This document shows positions 8,044 to 15,622 of a stretch of 16,371 bases of DNA, piece after piece. Each line of letters opens with the position of its first letter. Position 1 is the first letter of the stretch. This DNA comes from an uncultured Bacteroidales bacterium. Lineage in GTDB: Bacteria; Bacteroidota; Bacteroidia; Bacteroidales; Bacteroidaceae. Below the pieces are notes generated by a model. That model searched no databases. It saw only the letters and a list, made by a program, of their open reading frames with translations, and was not told where the DNA came from. The stretch is from contig CANBEE010000027.1 of NCBI GenBank assembly GCA_947367415.1, positions 1-16,371 of the forward strand. Direction: 5' to 3'. The position numbers and the translations under genes were made by a program.

Positions 8044-8071
8044 GTCGTGTTTGTAAATTTTGAATAGTTGG

Positions 8072-9496
8072 TTATGGTTGTTGAATAGCTTTGAGCCGTT
8101 GTATCATGTTGTCGACGCTCTCTCCTTGGGCGGGTTCGAGTGTGAATATCTCATAGGTCTTTTGCGGGCATTGCACAAGGGCTTCGGAGAGTGTCTCCTT
8201 GAATTGTTTCTCGTTGAGAACCCATTCGCACATGCACAGGTAGGGGTAGAGTGCCGAGGGGTCGATCTCGGGGTTGTCCTTGAGCTGGCGTAGAATGTAG
8301 TAGCTCATGTTGTAGAGTCCGTTCTCGAGCATGGATACGCCGATGAGGAAGAGCGAGCGCTCGGTGTTCTCGGCACTGTTGTTGAGTGCTTCGACGAAGG
8401 CTTGGTTGCTCTCCTCGAGGTGGCCTTGGCACAGTAGCTCGTGCCCCTTCATGATGGTCAGTTCCTGGTTGTCGGGGTATATTTTCAGTGCTTCCTCGAT
8501 GTAGGTGACTGCCTTCTTGTGCTCTCCCTTGCGGCTGAAGATGAGCGACAGCTGGCTGTATATCTGGCCCTGCTCCTCTGTGCCGTCGGTTGTCTCGATG
8601 AGTGCTTCGGTCAGGTACTCCAGTGCCTTGTCGTCATCGTTCATGTTTATGCGGCAGATGCCCATGTGGTAGAGTGCATTGGCTGCTCCCGGATAGTCGT
8701 GGCTGATGTGCAGGTAATACTCCTCGGCTTTCTCGTAGTTGCCTATGTTGAAGTAGCTGTTGGCTATGGCATGCATAGCGTAGTAGCAGTCTTTGTCGTT
8801 GATGGCTATGGCAAACTCGAAGGATTCGATGGCCTTGTCGTACTGCTCGGTCTGGAAATATATCTTGCCCAGCTCTTCCCAATAGACGATGTTGTAGGCA
8901 TCAGTATCGAGCAGGCGGTTGTATATGTCGATGGCTTTGTCGAACTGCTTTTCCAGGATGTGGCAATAGGCGGCCGACTCCAGCAGTTGGGGATAGTCGG
9001 GGTATCGGGCGATGGCCTCTTCGATCCATAGGGTGGCTTGCTCTTGCTTCATGTTGTCGAGCAGCAGGTCGATGATGTCGACATAGGTGTTGGCGCTGTA
9101 TCTCTCCAGTTCGATGAGTGCCCTGAATATGTCGTAGGCCTTATGGTCCTTTTCGGTAGCCATCATAAGCTCCGCTCTCAGGAAGAGTACCTCCCGGTCG
9201 TTGTTGTCGGTGAGCTTCTCGGCTATCAGCATGGCCTCACTCACTTGTCCGTTGATGAGCCGTGCACGAGCTTTGAAAATGAGGGCATCAATGCTGCCGG
9301 GGTGTAGCTGCAGGGCATAGTCGAGTGCTCCTTCGGCCCCGAGCGAGTCGCCCAGCATGGCGTAGTATTCGGCGATGTCGGTCAGTTCGGAGTCCTCGAA
9401 ATAGTAGTTGTCTCCGATTTGCAGCATCTCCTCATAGCGGGCTAGGATATGCTTGAACTCTGGTTTGTCGAAATATGATGCGAACTGATCTTTCAT
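8072..9496 (-). CDS. Tetratricopeptide-repeat protein
   Basis: 474-residue protein made almost entirely of helical repeats. Clear TPR units include EKQFDKAIDIYNRLLDTD (about 183-200), IYFQTEQYDKAIESFEFAI, SYFNIGNYEKAEEYYLHI and FSRKGEHKKAVTYIEEALKIYP. There is no signal peptide or membrane segment, so it should be cytoplasmic, perhaps a protein-interaction scaffold. The protein is acidic and no enzymatic domain is seen. It precedes the DedA gene by 28 bases and follows glnS after a 70-base gap that contains a possible promoter. Similar TPR proteins occur widely in Bacteroidales, but I know of no defined function for this one. The start MKDQFASYFDKPEF at 9496 is the first Met of the frame. Confidence 0.9.
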   Translation of the reverse strand: MKDQFASYFDKPEFKHILARYEEMLQIGDNYYFEDSELTDIAEYYAMLGDSLGAEGALDYALQLHPGSIDALIFKARARLINGQVSEAMLIAEKLTDNNDREVLFLRAELMMATEKDHKAYDIFRALIELERYSANTYVDIIDLLLDNMKQEQATLWIEEAIARYPDYPQLLESAAYCHILEKQFDKAIDIYNRLLDTDAYNIVYWEELGKIYFQTEQYDKAIESFEFAIAINDKDCYYAMHAIANSYFNIGNYEKAEEYYLHISHDYPGAANALYHMGICRINMNDDDKALEYLTEALIETTDGTEEQGQIYSQLSLIFSRKGEHKKAVTYIEEALKIYPDNQELTIMKGHELLCQGHLEESNQAFVEALNNSAENTERSLFLIGVSMLENGLYNMSYYILRQLKDNPEIDPSALYPYLCMCEWVLNEKQFKETLSEALVQCPQKTYEIFTLEPAQGESVDNMIQRLKAIQQP

Positions 9497-9539
9497 ATAA
9501 AAAGTGTTTATATCTGTACTACCTTGCTATAGGGAGTAA

Positions 9540-9547
9540 CAAATATA
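9540..9547 (-). promoter_or_regulatory. Possible -7 box of the TPR-DedA operon
   Basis: TATATTTG on the minus strand fits TAnnTTTG and lies 43 bases before the TPR start codon, a spacing like that at ileS. No TTTG stands at the proper -33 distance, which would fall at the glnS stop, so the promoter is weaker than the other three or not real. Confidence 0.4.
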
Positions 9548-9566
9548 AACACAGTTTGTTTAATTT

Positions 9567-11306
9567 TTACTTATTCATTTTGCTCCAGGTATCCTTGAGC
9601 GATACGGTGCGGTTGAATACGAGGTGCTCTGCGGTAGACTCCTTGTCGACGTTGAAGTAGCCGATGCGGCGGAACTGCAGGTAGTCGAGTGGCTTGGCCT
9701 CGGCCAGGTAGCGTTCCACGTAGCATTCGGTGAGCACCTTCAGTGAGTCGGGGTTGATCATTTCCTTCATCGCTTCCAGTGCGTCGCATCCCTTGGCCTC
9801 GCGGATGGCTGCCATCTCGTCGCGCGGGTTCTCTACCTTCCAAAGACGGTCGTAGAGGCGCACCTCGGCTTTCAGACAGTGGGCGCAGCTCACCCAGTGG
9901 AGCGTACCCTTCACCTTGCGGTTGCTGCCGGGCATGCCGGTCTTGGTGTCGGGGTCATACTCGGCATATACCTCGATGATGTTGCCCTCGTCGTCCTTCT
10001 TGCAGCCGGTGCACTTCACGATGTAGGCATTCATCAGGCGCACCTCCTGGCCGGGAGTCATGCGGAAGTATTTCTTCGGGGCATCCTCCATGAAGTCTTC
10101 GCGCTCGATCCACAGCTCGTGGCTGAACTCGATGGTGTGTGTGCCTGCTTCGGGGTCTTCGGGGTTGTTGATGGCCTCCATCACCTCCACCTGTTCCTCG
10201 GGATAGTTGGTGATGACGAGCTTCACGGGATTGATGACGGCCGATACTCGGGTGGCGCGGGTGTTGAGGTCTTCGCGCACGGCGCTCTCGAGCAGGGCAA
10301 AGTCGTTGAGCGCGTCGTAGGTGGTGTAGCCAATCTTGTCCACGAAGTTGCGGATCGATTCGGGCGAGTAGCCACGGCGACGGAATCCGCAGATGGTCGG
10401 CATGCGGGGGTCGTCCCAACCGTTGACGAGGCCCTCCTTTACTAATATGAGGAGGTTGCGCTTGCTCATGAGGGTGTAGTTGAGGTTGAGCTTGTTGAAC
10501 TCATACTGGCGGGGACGGTTGTCGTCGAGGTCCTGGCCATTCTTCACCCAGTCGACGAAGAGGTCGTAGAGGGGGCGGTGAGGCACAAACTCCAGTGTGC
10601 AGAGCGAGTGGGTGACACCCTCGAAGTAGTCGCTCTGTCCGTGAGCGAAGTCATACATCGGGTAGGCCTTCCATGTGGTGCCTGTGCGGTGGTGCGGATG
10701 GTTCACTACGCGGTATATGATGGGGTCGCGGAAGTGCATGTTGGGGTTGGCCATGTCGATCTTGGCACGCAGCACCATACGTCCCTCCTCGATCTCGCCG
10801 CGGTTCATCTTCTCGAACAGCTCCAGGCTCTCCTCTACGGGGCGGTTGCGGTAGGGGCTCTCGGTACCGGGCTGTGTGGTGGTACCCTTCTGTGCGGCAA
10901 TCTCCTCAGACGACTGCTCGTCGATGTATGCCTTGCCCTGCTTGATGAGGTCAACGGCAAAGTCCCACAGCTGCTGGAAGTAGTCCGATGCGTAGTATTC
11001 GTTGCCCCACTGGAAGCCGAGCCACTGTATGTCCTCCTTGATAGCTTCTACATACTCCACATCCTCCTTGGTGGGGTTGGTGTCGTCGAAGCGCAGGTTG
11101 CATACGCCGCCATACTTCTGTGCCATGCCGAAGTCGAGGCATATCGCCTTGGCGTGTCCTATGTGTAGGTATCCGTTGGGTTCGGGCGGGAATCGTGTCT
11201 GCACTTTTCCACCGTTCTTGCCTTCGGCGAGGTCGTTCACTACTATCTGCTCAATGAAGCTCAGACTCTTTTTCTCTGTATTTTCGCTTACTGTCTGTTC
11301 AGCCAT
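9567..11306 (-). CDS. glnS: Glutaminyl-tRNA synthetase
   Basis: Class I synthetase that charges tRNA-Gln, so this organism uses direct glutaminylation. Start chosen at MAEQTVSENT (11306), giving 579 residues against about 554 in E. coli; the frame runs 19 codons further but through the promoter. Signature 1 is PPEPNGYLHIGHAKA (HIGH at 48-51), the Glu-tRNA/Gln-tRNA family strand LRFDDTNP follows at 71-78, and signature 2 is MSKR at 280-283. The C-terminal half is the two-barrel anticodon-binding domain, with KVKGTLHWVS and the RLYDRLW strand. Unlike E. coli, that domain has two Cys pairs, KCTGCKK and SCAHC, which might bind zinc. A strong Bacteroidetes promoter lies 27 bases upstream of the start. 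The final residues TWSKMNK end at TAA. Confidence 0.97.
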   Translation of the reverse strand: MAEQTVSENTEKKSLSFIEQIVVNDLAEGKNGGKVQTRFPPEPNGYLHIGHAKAICLDFGMAQKYGGVCNLRFDDTNPTKEDVEYVEAIKEDIQWLGFQWGNEYYASDYFQQLWDFAVDLIKQGKAYIDEQSSEEIAAQKGTTTQPGTESPYRNRPVEESLELFEKMNRGEIEEGRMVLRAKIDMANPNMHFRDPIIYRVVNHPHHRTGTTWKAYPMYDFAHGQSDYFEGVTHSLCTLEFVPHRPLYDLFVDWVKNGQDLDDNRPRQYEFNKLNLNYTLMSKRNLLILVKEGLVNGWDDPRMPTICGFRRRGYSPESIRNFVDKIGYTTYDALNDFALLESAVREDLNTRATRVSAVINPVKLVITNYPEEQVEVMEAINNPEDPEAGTHTIEFSHELWIEREDFMEDAPKKYFRMTPGQEVRLMNAYIVKCTGCKKDDEGNIIEVYAEYDPDTKTGMPGSNRKVKGTLHWVSCAHCLKAEVRLYDRLWKVENPRDEMAAIREAKGCDALEAMKEMINPDSLKVLTECYVERYLAEAKPLDYLQFRRIGYFNVDKESTAEHLVFNRTVSLKDTWSKMNK

Positions 11307-11332
11307 AATATTCCATTTTATTAAATTGATGA

Positions 11333-11364
11333 CAAAATTAGTGCAAGCCGAACGAAATATCAAA
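11333..11364 (-). promoter_or_regulatory. Bacteroidetes-type promoter of glnS
   Basis: Minus strand: TTTG (11364-11361), 20 bases, then TAATTTTG (11340-11333). The same -7 octamer and the same spacer length occur at ileS. The spacer contains TCGGCTTG at 11351-11344, also found at the same place in the dnaX promoter. Upstream the dyad CAAATAAATTTG covers the -33 box. The 11365-11531 stretch between this promoter and the dnaX stop holds short inverted repeats (for example around CTTGCGTAGCAAG at 11404-11416) but no convincing terminator. Confidence 0.78.
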
Positions 11365-11531
11365 TTTATTTGAATATTTCTGAGGTGCAGCCTAATTTCT
11401 GTGCTTGCGTAGCAAGTACTAAAGATACGACACGCCGAGTGCGAGGTACACTGCGAGATCCTTCCTGTCGTCAGGTGACACCATCGCTGAAATTTTGTCT
11501 TTTTGGGACAACAGCTATATTATTCCTTTCC

Positions 11532-13352
11532 CTACTCCAAGTCCAGCTCCAGGGTCTCCTTGAGTTTGCGCAGTATGGGGTTTCGTTGTTCCAGTGCCTG
11601 GTACTGTTCCACGCGGCTCAGTATGCGGTGTGTCTGCAGTGTTTCTTCCAGCACGATTTGTATGCTGATTTGCTGGTTCTGCATCTGCTGTCTGAGGTAG
11701 TGCTCTATGGAGGACTTCATCGCTCCGAGGTCCTGTGCCACGATTTTGTTGTCGATGGTGACGATGACGTTCGTCCCCTCCTTGAGTGCTGGGCGTATGT
11801 TCATGAGACGTCCTGCCATGGCCGATTCTTCTTTGGGCAGTGCGGCGGCAAACTGTTTCCAGCAGATGCGGAGTCCCTCTTCGCTGACGGGCAGGTCTTC
11901 GAGTATTGCCTGCTGAGGGGTCTGTGGCATCTGTGCAACTGTGTCTGTGGCCTTTTCGGTAGCTTGGCTTGCCGTGCGGTTCATGCTGGCGCGTATGGAG
12001 AATCCTTGCGGGCGGCGCATGGTGGCGGTCTTTCCGCTGAAGGTTCCCAGCCTATCTATGGGGCTTCCTGTGGTGGCTGTCGGCGATGGCTGTTGGCTGT
12101 TGGCTATGGTTGCATGTGCTGCAGGCTGTGTGGTGCCTGCAGTGGTGGGCGATACCGGCCTACTGCTCTTCGGCTGGCTCGCTGTGGCGGTGGCTACCGC
12201 CTTGTGGAATAGGGGTTTCAGCTTCTTAGGGCTACGCCCCGAGCCTATCTCGTCAGGGTCGCCGGTGAGTTGTGCCAGCTGTATCAGGGTGAGCTCCACG
12301 AGCAGTCGCTTGTTCTTGCTGACGCGGTAGTTGAGGTCGCAGTCGTTGCATAGCTTGATGGCGTGTATGAGCATCCGTTCGGGACATTTCTGTGCCTGTT
12401 CGCGGTAGCGTTCGCGCACGTCGTGGCTCACCTCCAGCAGGGGTAGGGTAGCGGGTTCGCGGCTCACGAGCAGGTCGCGCAGGTGTGCGGTGAGGTTGGT
12501 GATAAAGTTGCCTCCGTCGAAACCGTGTCGCAGCACCTCGTCGAAGAGCAGCATCGTCTCGCTTATCTTGTGCTCCAGGAAGAGGTCGGTGAAGCGGAAG
12601 TAGTAGTCGTAGTCCAGTATGTTGAGGCTGCCGATGACGCCCTGGTAGGTGATGTTGCCCTGTGTGTAGCTCACCATCTGGTCGAAGAGCGAGAGTGCGT
12701 CGCGCATGCCACCGTCGGCCTTCTGTGCTATGATGTGCAGTGCAGCCTCCTCGGCGGCCACTCCCTCCTTGGCGGCAACCTTGGCCAGGTGTTCCACGAT
12801 GTCGGTCAGCTCGATGCGTGTGAAGTCATACGTCTGGCAGCGCGAGAGGATGGTGGGCAACACCTTGTGGCGCTCGGTGGTGGCGAGGATGAAGATGGCG
12901 TGGCGTGGCGGCTCCTCCAGTGTCTTGAGGAAGGCGTTGAAGGCGGCTGTCGAGAGCATGTGCACCTCGTCGATGATGAACACCTTGTATCGGCCTATCT
13001 GTGGCGGTATGCGCACCTGGTCGATGAGCTCGCGTATGTCGTCAACGGAGTTGTTCGACGCGGCGTCCAGCTCGTGTATATTATAGGAGCGCTGCTCGTT
13101 GAAGGCGCGGCACGACTCGCACTCGTTGCAGGCCTCGCCCTCGGGGGTGAGGTGCTCGCAGTTGATTGACTTGGCGAAGATGCGTGCACAGGTGGTTTTG
13201 CCTACGCCTCGCGGACCGCAGAACAGGTATGCGTGTGCCAACTTTCCGGTGAGTATGGCATTCTTGAGAGTCACGATGAGGGCCTTCTGTCCCACCACCG
13301 TGTCAAACGTGGCTGGGCGGTACTTACGGGCCGATACGATAAAATTTTCCAT
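11532..13352 (-). CDS. dnaX: DNA polymerase III subunit gamma/tau
   Basis: Clamp-loader ATPase of the replisome. The start MENFIVSARKYRP (13352) is the family start, giving 606 residues; the longer frame would run into the promoter. In order: Walker A CGPRGVGKTT (45-54), zinc cysteines C65, C75, C78 and C81, Walker B VFIIDEVH (124-131), sensor 1 ILATTE (155-160), and the arginine-finger SRC motif at 170-172. The AAA+ lid and collar domains follow to about 365. Then comes a low-complexity Thr/Ser/Pro/Ala/Gln linker (about 380-500) and a C-terminal domain of the tau type with RICWKQFAAALPKEE. I see no A6G-type slippery site in the linker region, so a shorter gamma form by frameshift is not indicated. 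A consensus promoter lies 20 bases upstream. Confidence 0.97.
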   Translation of the reverse strand: MENFIVSARKYRPATFDTVVGQKALIVTLKNAILTGKLAHAYLFCGPRGVGKTTCARIFAKSINCEHLTPEGEACNECESCRAFNEQRSYNIHELDAASNNSVDDIRELIDQVRIPPQIGRYKVFIIDEVHMLSTAAFNAFLKTLEEPPRHAIFILATTERHKVLPTILSRCQTYDFTRIELTDIVEHLAKVAAKEGVAAEEAALHIIAQKADGGMRDALSLFDQMVSYTQGNITYQGVIGSLNILDYDYYFRFTDLFLEHKISETMLLFDEVLRHGFDGGNFITNLTAHLRDLLVSREPATLPLLEVSHDVRERYREQAQKCPERMLIHAIKLCNDCDLNYRVSKNKRLLVELTLIQLAQLTGDPDEIGSGRSPKKLKPLFHKAVATATASQPKSSRPVSPTTAGTTQPAAHATIANSQQPSPTATTGSPIDRLGTFSGKTATMRRPQGFSIRASMNRTASQATEKATDTVAQMPQTPQQAILEDLPVSEEGLRICWKQFAAALPKEESAMAGRLMNIRPALKEGTNVIVTIDNKIVAQDLGAMKSSIEHYLRQQMQNQQISIQIVLEETLQTHRILSRVEQYQALEQRNPILRKLKETLELDLE

Positions 13353-13371
13353 ATTTTCTTCTTTGTGAAGA

Positions 13372-13402
13372 CAAAGATACAACAAGCCGAGAGGAGAACA
13401 AA
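13372..13402 (-). promoter_or_regulatory. Bacteroidetes-type promoter of dnaX
   Basis: Minus strand: TTTG (13402-13399), 19 bases, TATCTTTG (13379-13372), a perfect fit to TTTG/TAnnTTTG. The spacer holds TCGGCTTG (13390-13383), identical in sequence and in distance from the -7 box to the one at glnS. The -7 box ends 19 bases before the dnaX ATG, so the leader is very short. Confidence 0.78.
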
Positions 13403-13426
13403 ATAAATTCATTTATTTTTCGCCTC
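13391..13426 (-). terminator. AT-rich inverted repeat after the kinase gene, overlapping the dnaX -33 box
   Basis: AAAATAAAT (13400-13408) and ATTTATTTT (13411-13419) are perfect inverted arms around a two-base centre, and GAGG (13391-13394) with CCTC (13423-13426) can add a short outer stem. It begins 7 bases beyond the kinase stop and could act as its terminator, though the stem is almost all A-T. It overlaps the -33 box of dnaX, so an operator or curved upstream DNA is an equal possibility. Confidence 0.35.
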
Positions 13427-13432
13427 TTCCCT

Positions 13433-15046
13433 CTACAAATCCCCGATGACAGTCATGTCGCGCCAGTGCTGTGCATTGCGGTACTTCTCTACCGAAGCTG
13501 CGGGGACGTGCAGGGTGATATCCTTGCGGTTCACTATTCTTGGGATGTCCTGAGGTTCGGGGGAGTTGTTGTAGATGTGCTTCAGGCTGTCGCAGTGGAA
13601 GAATGCATATTCACCTATCGTGGTGAGGCCGGCTGGGAGGGTTATTTCCTTCAATTTACTGCATTCCCAGAATACGCCTCGGCTTATTGTTTTCAGGGTT
13701 GATGGGAGTGTTATCGACTCCAAAGCCTTGCAGTTGCCAAAGGCATCGACTTCCAGCGACTCCACTCCCTCGGGGATGATGACCTCTTTCAAGTGCCGGT
13801 TGTCGACGAATGTGGCGTTCCCGATGCGGCGCAGGCTTCGGGGGAGCTTCACGCTTCTCAGTCCAGTGCCGCGGAAACAGTGGTTGCTCAGTGCCACTAC
13901 TCCTTCGGGGATAGTGGCGTAGACCAGTGATGTGTCGCCATGGAAGGCCCAATCGCCAATCTCCCGCAGTGTCGGTGGGAAGCTTACACTGGCTATGTCG
14001 GGATACCCGCTGAAGGCCGCTTCGGCAATCTTCGTCACTTGGTATAATTTGCCGCGTATTTCTACTTCTTTGCTCAGATAGATGATGACATCGCCTGTCT
14101 CTTTGTCTTTTGCCAGCTTGCGTTGCCTTCCTATGGCCATGCAGGTGGCGCTGTCTTCTGAGGTGATTACATAGTACAGGCCTCCCACCTCGGCATCCTT
14201 CTCTATGTACATCATCAGCTGTCTGTGGCTTTCGGTGCCTTCAAACTGTTTCCACCCCCATACGGCAGCTATGATGGTGGCGATGCAGCCTACCGCTACG
14301 AGGGTCTTTATGGTCCTGCTTTTCCGGTTCAGTGCACGGCTCATCTCCTTGGCGCTCTCAAACCGTTCTTGCTTCTGCTCTCTCAGGCATTGTTGCATGA
14401 TGCGCTCCAGGCGGCGCGAATACTTCACCTTTGCCTGCTCCTTTATATATAGCATCAGACGGCCTACGGCATAGATGTCGGTTCGTGCATCCACCTCGCC
14501 CATTCGTCCTTCGGCAAGTTCGGGTGCTGCGAACCCCAGTGTGCGGCCTGCTGTGTGGCTATATCCGTCGGTGAAGCTGAAGCCGAGGTCTATGATCTTT
14601 ACCTCGTTTGACACTTGGGTGAGCATCACGTTGTCGGGCTTGAGGTCGAGGTAAGCAACGTTGTTGCTGTGCAGTGCCTCCAGTCCATCGAGCAGTTGCC
14701 GCAGCAGTCGCTCCACGTGCTTCTCGTTGGCAAACCACTCCGGTTCATGCTTGATTTTCTCGTCCAATGTCTGCCCGTTGACATGCTCCATCAGCAGGTA
14801 CAGTCCGTCGGCATTCTCGCCAATGCTTTCATAGTGCAGGATGTGCCGGTTGCTGATGCGTCGGCCCGTCTCATACTCCTTATAGAATGCGGCACGGTAG
14901 CGCAGCTCACTGGCATATTCGGGGCGTAGCTGCTTCATGAAGTACTGTTTTCCCTCGACACGCACCACGTATGATAGCGATGTGGCTCCTATGTAACCTG
15001 CGGGTTCCTGGAATTCGATGTTGTCGACAAGTCCCGAAATGTTCAT
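13433..15046 (-). CDS. Membrane Ser/Thr protein kinase with extracytoplasmic BspA-type leucine-rich repeats
   Basis: 537-residue predicted receptor kinase. Residues about 10-240 are a Hanks-type kinase: degenerate glycine loop (GYIGATS), ATP-binding Lys K38 in YFMKQL, a likely helix-C Glu (E57), catalytic loop YLDLKPDN (132-139, D134; the usual HRD reads YLD), metal-binding D153 in IDLG, APE at 174-176, and D190 of the helix-F DIYAVG. All key catalytic residues are present, so activity is expected. One membrane segment lies at about 246-265 (TLVAVGCIATIIAAVWGW). The outside part has a linker and about six LRR_5 (BspA-like) repeats (341-490) such as IPEGVESLEVDAFGNCKALESITLP, then a typical end repeat LHVPAASVEKYRNAQHW. 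It starts 15 bases after the upstream regulator-like gene, so the two are probably one operon. The ligand is unknown. Confidence 0.9.
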   Translation of the reverse strand: MNISGLVDNIEFQEPAGYIGATSLSYVVRVEGKQYFMKQLRPEYASELRYRAAFYKEYETGRRISNRHILHYESIGENADGLYLLMEHVNGQTLDEKIKHEPEWFANEKHVERLLRQLLDGLEALHSNNVAYLDLKPDNVMLTQVSNEVKIIDLGFSFTDGYSHTAGRTLGFAAPELAEGRMGEVDARTDIYAVGRLMLYIKEQAKVKYSRRLERIMQQCLREQKQERFESAKEMSRALNRKSRTIKTLVAVGCIATIIAAVWGWKQFEGTESHRQLMMYIEKDAEVGGLYYVITSEDSATCMAIGRQRKLAKDKETGDVIIYLSKEVEIRGKLYQVTKIAEAAFSGYPDIASVSFPPTLREIGDWAFHGDTSLVYATIPEGVVALSNHCFRGTGLRSVKLPRSLRRIGNATFVDNRHLKEVIIPEGVESLEVDAFGNCKALESITLPSTLKTISRGVFWECSKLKEITLPAGLTTIGEYAFFHCDSLKHIYNNSPEPQDIPRIVNRKDITLHVPAASVEKYRNAQHWRDMTVIGDL

Positions 15047-15061
15047 GCTCTCTCTCCCTCC

Positions 15062-15622
15062 TTACAATAATCTGTATTTCACACCGCCAACCTTGCCGCA
15101 TACATAGTTCACCGGCTGTCCGCCTTCATGCACCAGGCATTGCAGGTAGAGTGGCTCTCCTTCGATGATCTGCCCTGCGTGGAAGGTGTCGCCCACGGAT
15201 AGTTTGCTGTTCTCCGACGCTACCACCGTAAACATGTCGTGCCCCTCGAAGCGTACCGTTACCACACGGTCGGGGTGCCACCTCAGTTCCATTAGGCAGC
15301 CTGTGTTCATGGAGCTGACGTAGATGTAGTTGTTGAGCACGAAATCGCTCTCGGCCACGCCTCCTGCGCTCGATTCCTTGACGAAGGATTCCCAGTCGGT
15401 GTAGCCTACAAACTGTGCCAGGATATTGAGCGTTGATATGCGTGGCTTGCTCTCGTCGGAGCCTACATATCCCCACAGTCGCTTCAGTGTGGAGGGGCTG
15501 ACTTGCGTCTTCGTGTTGTCGAATATGCGCATCGACAGGTAGTCAAAGTCACGCGGCGTACGTATCGTTCGCCCCACGCGCTTTTCTATGCGTTCACACA
15601 ATATCCTGTGTATCTGTTCCAT
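15062..15622 (-). CDS. Helix-turn-helix-like protein with beta-rich C-terminal domain, partner of the kinase
   Basis: 186 residues from MEQIHRILCERIEKRVGRTI; the frame is open 23 codons further up, but that part crosses the suspected junction and is not of the same character. Residues 1-83 form a helical domain with VSPSTLKRLWGYV (41-53) followed by SKPRISTLNILAQFVGYTDWESF (58-80). This layout, a helix-turn-helix-like pair and then a conserved Trp-Asp/Glu turn, recurs in Bacteroidetes proteins and looks like DNA binding, but this is inference. Residues 95-186 have no name I know; they are strand-rich (YIYVSSMNTGCLMELRW, VVTVRFEGHDMFTVV) with no membrane segment. The kinase gene starts 15 bases downstream. 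A role as target or adaptor of the kinase is plausible. No promoter can be given because native upstream DNA ends about 28 bases above the start. Confidence 0.82.
   Translation of the reverse strand: MEQIHRILCERIEKRVGRTIRTPRDFDYLSMRIFDNTKTQVSPSTLKRLWGYVGSDESKPRISTLNILAQFVGYTDWESFVKESSAGGVAESDFVLNNYIYVSSMNTGCLMELRWHPDRVVTVRFEGHDMFTVVASENSKLSVGDTFHAGQIIEGEPLYLQCLVHEGGQPVNYVCGKVGGVKYRLL

Noticed and set aside
8441..9031. Open frame of 196 codons opposite the TPR gene
   Set aside because: Antisense shadow; Val/Leu/Cys-rich with no recognisable domain.
12150..12400. Programmed frameshift site in dnaX
   Set aside because: No A6G or similar slippery run is present on the coding strand at the linker.
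12483..13169. Open frame of 228 codons opposite dnaX
   Set aside because: Antisense shadow of the highly conserved AAA+ domain.
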